A program made the translations under genes and the position numbers. The notes below the pieces were generated by a model, which searched no databases, had not been told where the DNA came from, and saw nothing but the letters and a program-made list of their open reading frames with translations. A stretch of DNA of 64,000 nt from Roridomyces roridus (lineage: Eukaryota; Basidiomycota; Agaricomycetes; Agaricales; Mycenaceae): contig JARKIF010000001.1 in assembly GCA_029378245.1 (NCBI GenBank), forward strand, positions 2,790,001-2,854,000, written 5' to 3'. Of this stretch, positions 23,452-34,201 are shown one piece after another (the stretch's first letter is position 1; every line of letters begins with the position of its first letter).

Positions 23452-23849
23452 GTTTGATGAGCTCACACCGGAGGTGAGTGTTTTTCGACCTGATCGACCA
23501 TCACTCAACTTTAGAAAAACTACTGGTTCGAGTTGGGTTCGAGTCTAGCGAGCAAGGTCTTACTTCAGGGGATGCGACATTGAGACAAGTCCATGGAGGT
23601 TTTGGTTTTGTGTCCCAAAGCTCGGGCTGGCCCGCCAACGTTCCCAGTGAAAAGTCCGTCTGGCCATATATGGGAAAATCTGGGGAAATCGTGCCGTATC
23701 GGATTCTACTGAAATCCCAGATATGGCCAGACCCAGCGTTAGGAATTCAGCGCTTTCTCTGGCCGTATCTGGGATTCTCGTTCCATCTGTAGAATATTCG
23801 CTTTTTGAATAATATTTATTGCATTTATTATCGGTAGCTGCCCCGTCCG

Positions 23850-23999
23850 CTCTTGCTCCCTGCGCTTGCTCGCCCCCGCTTGCTCGTTCCCGGCTGCGCT
23901 TGCTCGTTCCCTGCTGCGCTTGCTCGTTCCCTGCTGCGCTTGCTCGTTCCCCTGCTGCGCTTGCTCGTTCCCCTGCTGCGCTTGCTCGTTTCCTGCTGA
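23850..23999. repeat. 20-21-bp minisatellite
   Basis: About six tandem copies of a 20-21-bp unit, TGCTCGTTCCCTGCTGCGCT, start at 23881, 23901, 23921, 23941, 23962 and 23983, with a degenerate copy before them. The array lies inside the transposon between the accessory gene and the left TIR. It creates long spurious open frames on both strands. Confidence 0.85.
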
Positions 24000-24128
24000 C
24001 CACTCCCACCCGCTCCCACCGCGACTATGGCTTCTCGCACGCGCACATCCACCGCCTCTCCGCCTCTTCCTCGTAACGACCGCCTCCCGAATCCAGCTCC
24101 CGATCCTTTCTCCTCGCGTCCCGACGAT

Positions 24129-26381
24129 CTAAGCAGCTAGAGCCTGTGAATGAAGAATAAGAGGCAGTCCCTGAGAAGACCAGATACATACCGCCGCAGC
24201 AGCTTCCTTGACCTTCCTCTCGCGTTCTTTCCAGATCTGCCAACCGCATAAGTTCGTGAAAGTGCTGAAAAAAAATACACACCGCCTGGCCTGCCTCTCT
24301 GAGGCCTTTCCAGTAAGCACTGTAATCACTGCCGTCTCCTTCGTTTTCCTTGGACCACTGAATTGCGCACAAGCCTCTAAACGAATGTAATCAGCAAACA
24401 CTCATCATGTCAGCGGAGGGACGCACCGGGCTGTTGTGCTGTTCTGGTTAGGTTTGTATTTGCTTTTGGGTGCGGCTTTGGATGCGACTGCTGCAGTTGC
24501 GGGCTTGGGTGCGCCTGCAGTTGCAGGTGCTGGTTTGGATGCGACCGTCGTTGCTATTGGAACGGGGGTAGTCGGAACTGGTGCGACGGAGGCTGGCGTG
24601 GGTCCAGAAGAGTGTGAGCTGTCACTGTCGGCTGAAAGTTCGGCGGCTTCAAGGAGCATATCAAAACTGGTTTTCAAGCTGGTAGGGATTCTAGTGGAGG
24701 TAAAGGTGACACGGGCAGCAGCTTCGTCGACATGGGTCGAGGTAGCCACGGCAGCAGAGATACTATCATCGACACGGGCAGCGACTCCACGGAGAGAGGT
24801 ATCATTGGCATCATCGTCACGGGAAGCAGATTGGTCGAAAGGGACGCTGAGGATTGGCTCCGAGGTCGAGGGAGGCGTAGGGAGAATGTCGTCTGCATCG
24901 GTGAGTGTAACTACCCGCTCCGACGTCGGCGGGCCCAGGGGACGATTGTTTATAGCGGTGGTTGTCAAGGCCCGCACGGAGGAGGTACCTGCCAGATGTG
25001 AGACCAAGTCCGCAGCGATGGATGAGCTTACCTGACGTGGCGTGGGCTGGCACGGCTGCTTGGGACAGCTTGAGCTACGCCGCCTATTGATATGGGAAGT
25101 ATGTACCTCTTTTGGCGTGTCTGATCGCTTGAGAGCCTGGCTTGGCAGCACTACAAGGTTGTCAGAACGAGCCAGCAAAGTGAGACGGGGAAACTTACAG
25201 TGGATTCACAACCCTCTGGGATATCCTTGATCAGCACATGATAGGATAAAGGGAACAGACGCACAATCTCCGAACGTTTGCCCTGTGAATTCGACTCCCG
25301 CTCTTTGCCCTTGCTCGAGTGGGGTTTGAGACGTTTTCCGCCACCGTCGGCATGGCTCGAGGCGGACTTTCTCTTTTGGGGAGAAGGCCCCGGCGAGGAA
25401 ATGTTGTCCGTGTCGATCGTGTCCATGTTTTCTGGCTCAGATGCCGTCGCCGTCTTCTGGTCAAAGTATCGGGCACGATGAGTGGCCTTCCAGCTCGAGT
25501 AAATATTAGTGACGACCCAGTCAGCCTTCCAGTGTCCATGGCAGAGCCGAAGATCGGGATGTGCCTTTTCCAGCGCCTCTCTGAACTTCTCCTTAACACT
25601 CTGCCCCATCTTCGACCACCCAAAGTTCGAGAGGAGGCCAGCGCCGGCCAAATCGTGCAGGATAGAGGCCGTCGTCGATTTTATGGATGTGACCGTTTCA
25701 GGAGTTGGGGGGTTGCCGAGGCTGTCTTCGGCGAAATGGAAGGAGGTGGCAGTCATTTTCGTCCCATTCTCGTCCTCAGCTTTCGTTACGCCATCGGATT
25801 TTGTCGCTAATGCATACTTGGCCCTTTGCCAGTACTGGAGAAGGGGATAATCTGCCTGGGACAAGGAGGGGGAGGAAGTGGATGGAGGTGGATTGTGCCG
25901 AGGACCAGTGGTTATAGCCTGCAAGAGTTGTGTATTCTGAATCCTTTGGGACATGTCATACTGGGGGTCTCGAACGAGAAAAAGACAACACACACCGGAG
26001 CTGCTCGTTCTCCTTTCTTAGCATCTGGACCTCTACCTCCCTCCGTGCCAATTCGAGTTGTAATTTAGTGGCCAAGACCGATTGCGGTGGTGGGTACGCC
26101 GCCTGCCACTCGTTAGCCAAACAGTCGGTGAGTGGCTCAGGGCAGACGGTCACCTGGTATCCCGCATGATTCATGCTGTTTCCGAGAGAGGAGGAGCCAC
26201 TGCTGAGGGAAGAAGACCGGTAACTTTCAGGAGACGAGGGAATCCATTCGGAGCTGGCGGACAAGTCTTCTTGAAGCGAATAATCGAAATGGGAGGAGGA
26301 TCCTGGACCACCAAGACCGTCAAATAGATGTTCGTCACCGGGAAAAGGGTCAACGACTGAGGATGGGGGCTGTCGGTGCAT
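24129..26381 (-). CDS. transposon accessory protein, function unknown
   Basis: The second gene of the transposon, downstream of the transposase and on the same strand. It starts MHRQPPSSVVDPF. A Ser-rich segment leads to a predicted coiled coil near residues 115-150 (RREVEVQMLRKENEQLR joined by splicing to IQNTQLLQAI). A conserved globular region follows (FGWSKMGQSVKEKFREALEK, then LRLCHGHWKADWV and ATHRARYFDQK). Next are a basic nuclear-localisation-like stretch (KRKSASSHADGGGKRLKPH) and a long Ala/Thr/Pro-rich linker. The C-terminal module LCAIQWSKENEGDGSDYSAY ends EAAAAALAA. It looks like an HMG/DNA-binding-type partner of the transposase, but that is inference. Splice junctions near 25980 and 25200 were chosen to keep frame. 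I see no internal stop. Confidence 0.6.
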
Positions 26382-26471
26382 GGTGGTAGAAAGGAAGCGA
26401 GGACAAACAAGGACACAACAACGCGAACGCGTTCTTTGCCAGTCTATTTCTCACTACAAATTCTACATAAT

Positions 26472-29400
26472 TTATTCGTCTTCGTCTTGCTCAAAGAACC
26501 CGACCATCTGCGCCATTTTCAGTCCAGACTTTTCCAGCAAAAACCAGCGGTCCTCCGTGGGCGCGTCCTGCATGTGGGGAACGGAGAGAGCGAATTGGTG
26601 GTCCGGACCCATGAGTACCGTAGAGTGAATGCATTTGATTCTGAATGCACGCACGTCGGCGTCGCGCTGGTGCTGCATTGAGCAGTACGTGAATGAAGAC
26701 CATTCATACAAGTGTGGATCTGGTGGTCCATAGAAAGAACCAACGGCGAGGAAGTGTTTGACACCGCGGATTTCCAGACAGCAGTAAAACGCGACTTCTG
26801 CAAACTCGAAGCCGCGACGAGGATCCGATCTGTGTCCGTCCTCTGAGTCGACGTCGGAGTCATCACCTTCGCAGGAAAGTTTCACCTGTTTGAGAGAATG
26901 TGAGGCGGACACCCTTCGAGAGGCAGAGTAAGACACACCTTGACGACTCGTGCTCGTCGTGGGGTTCTCGCCCGAGTTTCTTCCTTCCAAGAAGATCGTA
27001 CTATCTGACCGTTGGGAAGGCGTGCACGGCCCCATCGAATGACATTCGGTCTCCAAGACTCAGCAAGCTGGTCACCGTCGTCGTCGTCACAGTTGTCCCG
27101 TATATATCGACGGATTGCTTCTGCTTCACAAGCTCGAACGTCGCGGGGACAGGTATCCATCGGGCAAAGAAGGATATATCCATGGCCCAGGTCGACAGAG
27201 CCCCGAGGCAAAGTCTCTGGTGGGGTCAACTCGGGCATAACCGCCGTCAAAGCATTGACCTGCACGCGTCGAATACCTCGCTGAGCAAGGTTGGCGTATG
27301 GATCAGAGTGTTGCTTGATTTCTTCGCCGAGGTTGCCGATACTGCGCTCCATCGCCCATTGGGAGTACAAATTCAACGGACCCTTGCGGATGCTTTCACC
27401 AGGCATGTGGAGGATCGTGTGCAAGATGGGGCGAATGAAGTGAATGCGATCGGCTCGTCGTTGGGCATAGAGCTGCTCAAACTCGATCACAAACTCTATC
27501 AAAAGCATGTTGGCCTCCACCACCTCGTCAGCGTTGAACTCCTCTTGGAAGAGCAGCCGAAAAGCGCGAACAACCTTGCAGTAATGCCGATAATACTTCA
27601 AGATGCCGAACAAAAGAGCGGGACCAACCCCGAAGAGGTACAGCAGGTACTCCCAGCATTTGTATTGGGAGTTGATTTTCTCTGCAGGATTTCAGGGCGG
27701 TGTGTCGAACAAGCCAGGGAAATACTCGCGAAGATCAGCGACAGCCTGCCCATGTCGCTCCCAAACGTCTCCCGTCAGCACTGCCCAGTCCCAAGTCGCC
27801 TTGTCATCTGTCGCTGCGCAATCGAATGTCCCACGCCAGAGAGGGATAAGTAAATCCCCGAGGTTGAGAATTGGATGCATGCCATCGGGGGGAAACATGG
27901 CAGGGACACCGAGACTGTGGGGAATACCACTGAAGATGCTCGGTTTGGAGATGCCGGTTTCCAGTCGTCGCTTTTCGTACTGAGAGTTGTTCGGTGACTT
28001 GGAGACGAACAGGAGATTTTCGTTGTAGCGCGTGGTGGATTCCTCCTTGGTGAATGCCTGCAGCAGATTCTTGACATCTACATCAGGATGGGCACACCCG
28101 GATACATTGTAATCGTCGGGGAGAAGACAGACTGGGTAATATGTCGATGCACCTGGCTTTCGCCGACCTTTCATGGAACAGTAGGTCCGGCACAGGTGCT
28201 TGCCATGGTGCCCAACAAGTCCACTTAAAGCTGCGATGCCAGGACCATCAGCAGTGGCGGCAGCAAGAAATGGTCTTGAAGTAAAGACTTTCTCGGACCG
28301 GCTATCCCAAATGCCCAATCCTGTAAGGGCAACTCTGCACACTGAGGATACGCGCTCAGCCTGGATAGAGGGGATCCGAAGTGTGAATAAAAGAAATACG
28401 AATACATCCTGCAACGCACCTGGATAGAGGGGATCCGAAGAGAAATCACTCTAAGGAACCCTCTGCCCAGGTACGGCCTATATACTTATCTAGATCGATC
28501 CTTATCCGACGGGAGCACATGGCGGGAGGCGGATCTTTGATGGATGCATATGGCGCGAGCGATGTCGCATGCAGTATCCCATCGTGATCGGAACAACGAT
28601 GATCCGGGGAAGGGTGATGGACCGAGGCCGGTGGAAGAGGCGCGAGGGCGAAGGGGAGTGGAGACCGAGGGGGAGAGGTGAGGTCTGAGGTCCGACGGAT
28701 CGGAGGCGTCGGAGGTACCGGAGGACCGGAGAGGGTGCGGAACGGGAGTTCCCCTTACAAATCCGCTGTTCTGGAGTGCAGCCAGATGGTAAAGACCGAC
28801 GAAGACGAAACTGTCGAGATTTTTTGGCTTGTTGGGTCCCGGGAAGAAGCCGCCAGGATAGATAGTTGCTTTCTTGTAATGTCGATCGGGAGCACGGTCA
28901 TAGACCACCCAGATATACATCCAGCAATCCGAGGCTGAATTGCAGTTCAGCAAGACGTGGACGTGCCGAGTATGAATGAACTGACCCTTGTTGCGATACA
29001 ACTGAGCGCCGTCAATCAACAACGTGAGGACAATGTCGTCGTCGTCGATGTCGCCGCTTATCAACAAGTCCAAAAAGTCTTTCCCATCGAAAAAGTCGGT
29101 GTAAGCGGATACACGCTCGCCATGGTTCTCTTGCAGCTCCGTCATGATTTTTTCTGTGTATCGTCGTCGGTATTGCATTTCCTCGGCGCTCGCAGGCGAA
29201 CGATAGGTGGCTTGTATTTGGGGGCCGATGGGGATAGTGTGGAACTGCTTGCGAGGACGACCTCGCTCGTCGTACCTGTCCTTCCCACAGTATATGCAGT
29301 TGTCGAGGTCTGCAAACGGCCCCGTGTAAGCCATACAGGTGTCGACGCACATGTCAGATTCAATGGATGTTACTCCACTGAGTTTTTCCATCAACTTTCT

Positions 29401-29770
29401 GACCCGGAAATGGGAGAGAACTTCGTCCTCAGGATGCCGACGCAGGACAGCATCTCTGACAGAGTTGTATGCTTTCTCAGAAGCATTGGTGAGCGAAAGG
29501 AAAAGATCGATGGAAAAGCGCTCGTCGGGAGTGAGTTCGGGGATGGATTCAAGTGGATTGCGCAGTTGCTCGATAGACGTCTGATCAAGTCCATGGTCAT
29601 TTCCGTCGAGGGACGCATTACGAAGTAGCTCGATGAATTTGTTGGTCAACTCAAAGTCGCGTAGCGTGAATTTTGGTGGTGCATCATCTACCTCGGGCTC
29701 GGAGACATGGTTATCTGGCTCGGGGTCAAGTGACGCGGACTCGGACTTGATAAATTTGGCAGCCAGAGAC
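26472..29770 (-). pseudogene. broken Tnp2-type transposase
   Basis: Transposase relic on the minus strand. The conserved order is recognisable: FTLRDFELTNKFIELLRNA, SDMCVDTCMAYTGPFADLD with CIYCGKDRY, HVLLNCNSASDCWMYIWVVY and PGPNKPKNLDSFVFVGLYHL. It continues with GIWDSRSEKVFTSRPFLAAA, GRRKPGASTYYPV, RRLETGISKPSIFSGIP, PLWRGTFDC, HILHMPGESIRKGP, QWAMERSIGNLGEEIKQHSD and a C-terminal domain ending MVGFFEQDEDE. Three lesions are visible. No start codon or N-terminal domain lies before about 29770, where the frame hits a stop. A 438-bp TIR element splits the LAALQNSG/LGIWDS junction. TGA 27692-27694 stands where relatives have arginine (PPRNPAEK-like). The element is therefore not autonomous. 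Confidence 0.85.
28322..28759. mobile_element. nested 438-bp TIR element inside the transposase
   Basis: A short element with 14-bp imperfect terminal inverted repeats (TGTAAGGGCAACTC at the left, GAGTTCCCCTTACA at the right) is flanked by 5-bp direct repeats AATCC (28317-28321 and 28760-28764). On the coding strand its ends look like splice sites (gtaagggg ... cttacag). Removing it by those sites leaves 5 extra bases and breaks the frame. It carries an internal 20-bp duplication (tggatagaggggatccgaag) at about 28361 and 28421. Confidence 0.8.
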
Positions 29771-29907
29771 TACTCGCTACAATTCTATGTAAATGGCTTG
29801 TATTCGAAAGCAGGCCAGACGACCCCAGATGGGTGTTTTGGGAAACCAAGATATGACCACATTTGCCCAGATTTTCCCATATATGGCCAGACGGACTTTT
29901 CACTGGG

Positions 29908-30358
29908 CGCCAACGGCTGGCAAAATCCAGTGAAAACTGGCCGCTGAAAAAACGCTGAAGATAAGTACTTCTGCGGGCGCGGCCCCGTCCTGACAACGTG
30001 TTTGGCACAGGTACACGCAAACGTTCTTCCCCATCCGGCACGATCTAGGTCGCTTTCGAATAAATTGAGTTTCACAACTTGCCCTCAATTCGCCGCACGA
30101 AATGGACGAGTCTCGCAACTTGAAAGGTATCAGACCGACTTGCAAGGAATCTAAATGGCCGGGACAGCCTGACCCTGCACAAGTTCCAGTCTCAATTTCA
30201 AGCAAGCCATGAGACCATTGAGACGTGCGCATGGGGATGCTTACACGCAAGGTCGCTTACACCGCTGTTAAATGAGCGCGTTTGTGGATCAGATGGTTTA
30301 CCGAGAATGATTTAAAAGGCGGGTTCAGCCTCGTCCGGTACCCCAACCTTTCTGTTTC
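29908..30358. other. intergenic / promoter of the SGNH gene
   Basis: The first 8 bases are the transposon target duplication. A TATA-like tttaaaagg lies near 30312, about 45 bp before the start codon of the secreted hydrolase. I see no gene in the rest. Confidence 0.5.
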
Positions 30359-33300
30359 ATGAGGCTTCTCAGTCTCGCCGCCTTGATCACGGGCATCGCC
30401 CTTAAGGCCAACGCGTACGACAACGAGCATCACGAATAGTCAGTCCTTCATCCCTTCTCGAACATGACATCTCAATGACCTTCATAGTTGGCTCGCGTCT
30501 TGGGGTTCATCCACATCCAAACGCGTCGCCGACCCGAATCTCACGCCCTTGATCGACACCGCCGTTCAACAGACAAGAGGTCTGACGCACTACTTCTGGA
30601 CGGGCTTGCTCCCTCCGTTTAGTGGACGCGAAGATTCTGTTGAACCACGTGCCCGCGACGCCGCCAGGCGGTTGGGAGGCACTACCCTCGAGGACACGCT
30701 CCTCGGTATCAATATGCCAACATGGGACCAGCAGGATCAGAACGCGCAGGTAAGACAACCACATTGTATTTGAAACATCGTTGAATGGTGTACAGGACAC
30801 ATGGACTTACGCCTCGCAAGCCTTTGCGAACGCAGCTCAAGGTGTCACCTATGTTTTCAGGGGAGAACAAGTACGCCCGACCAACGTTTTTGACACACAA
30901 GTGCGTGTATATCAATTATTCGTGGTTTTCAACTCATTTTTTCCCCAGGAATTCCCGCTCCTCATGGCGAATGCCGCAGTGACCGCCGTCTACCAAATTA
31001 ATGTCCATCTTGCCGATGAAGACCAACCACAAATACTTTGGCCATCGCAGACACCCGCGACGGTAGAGACCTTACTCGAAAGCACCGTAGCTGTATCTTG
31101 CTCCGTCTTTTCCCGCAACGGTCTCTGGCGGCACCAGCGCGATGGCATGTCCACCACTAACTTTGCCACCTACACGCGTTATGGCTGGTTCTACGGCGGG
31201 CAAGACTCTGTCTCTAATTCCGGGGCCTTCACATACGCAATCCAGCCACAAATCACAACGTCGCAGCCCACGCAAGCGACGATGACCAGCTGGCTTGCCA
31301 CAGTGCCGACATTCGACGCCCAGTTCCCCACGTCGACTGCATGGGAGCCCACAGCGATTAACTACGGGAATGGATGGGTTCCTTATGCGACGGCTTGCCC
31401 GTGAGTACCAAGTTTGAATGCGGTTTTGCTTGCTTCATTTTCAACTACAGATACGGCGCCGATATCGGCAAGATGGGCGGTCTCCGTCTTCGCATGCTCC
31501 CTGCCGGCGACTCGATCACATACGGCTTCCAAAGTTCCACTGGCAACGGATACCGGTACAATCTACAGCAGGTGATCATGGCGCCTCCGTGGCAGACCGG
31601 CCTACTGCCGCGGGACGACACAGCCGTCGTCGACTTCATTGGCTCTGTCGACTCTGGGACGATGCCCGATCCCGACAATGAGGGCCACTCCGGCGCGGAA
31701 ATCAACACAATCGGCTCTTTCGTCATGCCCGATCTTTCTCAAAATCCCAACATTGTCTGCCTTCTCGCCGGGACCAACGACATCAACAACGGGGACGACA
31801 TCGACGGCGCACCAGCACGGCTCATGGCCCTCGTTGACAGCATCACCAGCGCCTTGCCCAATACCGCCGTCCTGGTTGGCACGCTCCCGTTGAACGGCGA
31901 TGCCGGCAAAGAGGCGGAATGCAATACGTTTAACAATGCGATCGTTCAGATGTTGCTCCGGCGTGCTTCCGACGGCGCCAGAGTTATGCCTGTAATGTTT
32001 GAGAATCTTTTGCCCGAAGATATGGCGGACGGTTTGCACCCCAAGTTAGTTGCCCTGACTGTTTCCTTTTTTCTTGTCGCTCACATTTGTTTCACAGCGA
32101 CCAAGGCTACGCCAAAATGGCGGACGGATGGTTCAGTGCTTTGTGGCAGGCGGCAGAGTGGGGATGGATTGACCCTGCTTCGGGCGACTTGTCAGGGGGT
32201 GGCGGCGGAGAATTCTGCGCAACTAATCCTGGTGCGTTGTTACCGACCTCCTTGAGGTACCTCAACTAAATTGATGGTCTAGTTTGGTACCCGCAAGGCG
32301 AAATCGCCAACGGTGCAGGTCTGGGCTTTAATGGTGGCATGTTCAACTGCTTGGTCGAGTGCGTATTTCATCTCTTTGTTAGTCCGACGTTCATCTTTTG
32401 CAACAGTCCAGAGGAACAAGTCTGCAGCTGCTCGTTCACTGAACCTGGCAGTCTTGCGCAGGTCGTCTCCGTCCCCGCAGGACTGCAATGCTCGGATTTG
32501 AACGACAACAGCACAGCTGTGCGGTTTGCTGGTGTGTTAAAGTTGTTCCTGAACATGTCATCTTATATAACACCACATCCAAGATCTCAACGGAGACGGT
32601 CGCGCCGAGTATCTCTGGGTCGACATCCAGGGGGCTACAACAGCCTTTTTGAACCTCGGGTCGTCGCAAACGGGTTGGTTCTCTTCTCGTTCCTAATTCA
32701 ACATCGAATCAACAACCCGTGTAGGAACAAACGCAGGCCAAGTCGGCTGGCTCCCCTCTGGAGTGATCGCCACCGGTGTCGGTGCTGCACGGCATCAGGT
32801 TCAATTCGCCGGTGCGTAGTATATAAAATCACACTGCAAGACATTGACAACCGACGCATCGACGTAGACTTGAACGGCGATGGCCGAGCAGAGTACCTCT
32901 GGGTTCACGACGATGGTTCGGTTGATGCGTGGTTGAATCTCGGGGGCCCGGATGATGGACCAAACGTACGTGTCTCCCTATCTTCATTTCCAGATACTTG
33001 AACGGTTGGTAGGCGGCCAAAGTCTCGTGGTTCCCCGCCGGGACGGTCGCTACTGGGATCGGGAAGGACGGTGCAGGTATGTACATCTTGAAACTCCATT
33101 TCTACATGCTGATTTTCGAAGGTGTACGATTCGCTGACCTCAACGGGGACGGCCGGGCAGACTACCTTTGGTTGGATGAGAATGGGGCGATGACAGCGTA
33201 CCTCAACCTCGGCTCAGCGACTGGTGGGACTGGGGTGTGTCATTCTTTCCCTCTATTTTGTTCACCGAATGATTCATTCCCAACTCATAGGCAGCAAATG

Positions 33301-33750
33301 TCCAGTGGCTTCCTCAAGGCATCGTAGCCACCGGCCCAGCGAACGGGGCTACGCGTGATAATGTAATTCTCGCAGATGTGAACGGTGCGTAAATGGCAGT
33401 CTGTTCTGTGACCATTCTACTAATTTTGGTTCGACCAGGCGATGGAAGAGCAGATTATCTCAGTGAGTCGCACCCTTATTACATTGTTTCGATATGATAA
33501 CTTGTATTGCGCAGCCGTGACGCACGACGGCGGTGTAGTCTCACTCTTCATCAACGGCGGGGGCCCAGATGACGGACCTAACGCCGGGAAAGTCGTGTGG
33601 AACCCCCAAGGCGTCATTGCAACGGGCGTCGGAAGTTCTGGTGTTGGCGTCCAATTTGCGGACCTCAACGGTGACGGGCGGGCTGATTATTTGGACGTCA
33701 ACTATCAGACGAGTGCGTTGAATGCGTGGTTGAATGGGTGTCAGGGTTAG
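30359..33750 (+). CDS. secreted SGNH hydrolase with N-terminal unknown domain and FG-GAP/VCBS-like repeats
   Basis: A secreted multidomain protein of roughly 850 residues. The signal peptide is MRLLSLAALITGIALKANA. A first domain of about 330 residues (30488-31400; starts YWLASWGSSTSKRVADPN, contains GVTYVFRGEQVRP) is one I do not recognise. The SGNH/GDSL hydrolase follows: block I LPAGDSITYG (Ser nucleophile), block III LLAGTNDINN and block V DGLHPNDQGY (Asp/His), so the catalytic triad is present. The C-terminal third has about five to six repeats of the form FADLNGDGRA(E/D)YLW..., each with an acidic calcium-binding-like DxNGDGR core. At least twelve short introns split it, several inside the repeats. 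A cell-wall or plant-polymer esterase (CE3-like) is plausible. Confidence 0.85.
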
Positions 33751-34201
33751 GAATCCGGGAAATAAACTCTATCTAGTACATTCTGAATAATTTCTGCACG
33801 TCTCAATAACTGGTCACCATCGGCTGCTGAGACGAACTTTGGAAGAGATCAACGCCATCACTAGATCAGATGGACCCTTTCTTCTTCCTCCCAACTTCCT
33901 CCGCTCCACGGCACAACTCTGGAAAAGTTGCCTAAACCAGACGTATCTGTCAAAGACAAACACCTCAAACCTCTTTGCTCATGCTTACATGAATTCGCCA
34001 GCAGCTGCTTGTAACTTCTGCAGGCCGACTGTGCCTGTGTGCTTTCTTGCTTGCTCCCAAATCATTTTGAGCCGAACATCGGAGGGCCGAGGCGACCGGG
34101 GTACTTATTTTATCCATCGGGAAGAACTTGGACACTTTCAGAACACCGTGTTTTATCTCACGAACGTCGACGTCTCGGTCCATTCACGAACACCCTTCGA
34201 C
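33751..34201. other. intergenic region
   Basis: About 450 bp between the SGNH gene and F-box copy 1. The frame that later encodes the F-box protein is open upstream of 34202, but that part has no match in the paralogue, so I treat it as 5' flank. Confidence 0.45.

Larger units (their letters stand above)
23641..29907 (-). mobile_element. Tnp2-type DNA transposon, degenerate, about 6.3 kb
   Basis: A composite element with 47-bp terminal inverted repeats differing at one position (23643-23689 and 29861-29907). They begin CCCAGTGAAAAGTCCGTCTG. Subterminal copies of a tctggccatat-like motif occur inside the left end. Direct repeats CGCCAACG flank it (23633-23640 and 29908-29915), with two extra T bases at the left. 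Two genes on the minus strand lie inside: the transposase (26472-29770) and an accessory protein (24129-26381). A minisatellite lies near the left end. The transposase resembles the Tnp2/EnSpm-CACTA group common in mushroom genomes, although an 8-bp target duplication is longer than the 2-3 bp usual there. Confidence 0.8.

Noticed and set aside
23819..24132. Long open frames on both strands rich in Ala/Cys/Ser/Arg
   Set aside because: They are produced by the 20-21-bp minisatellite, which stays open in several frames.
28322..28759. Nested element as a functional intron of the transposase
   Set aside because: Splicing at its GT/AG ends leaves five extra bases and breaks the frame; the transposase is already dead elsewhere.
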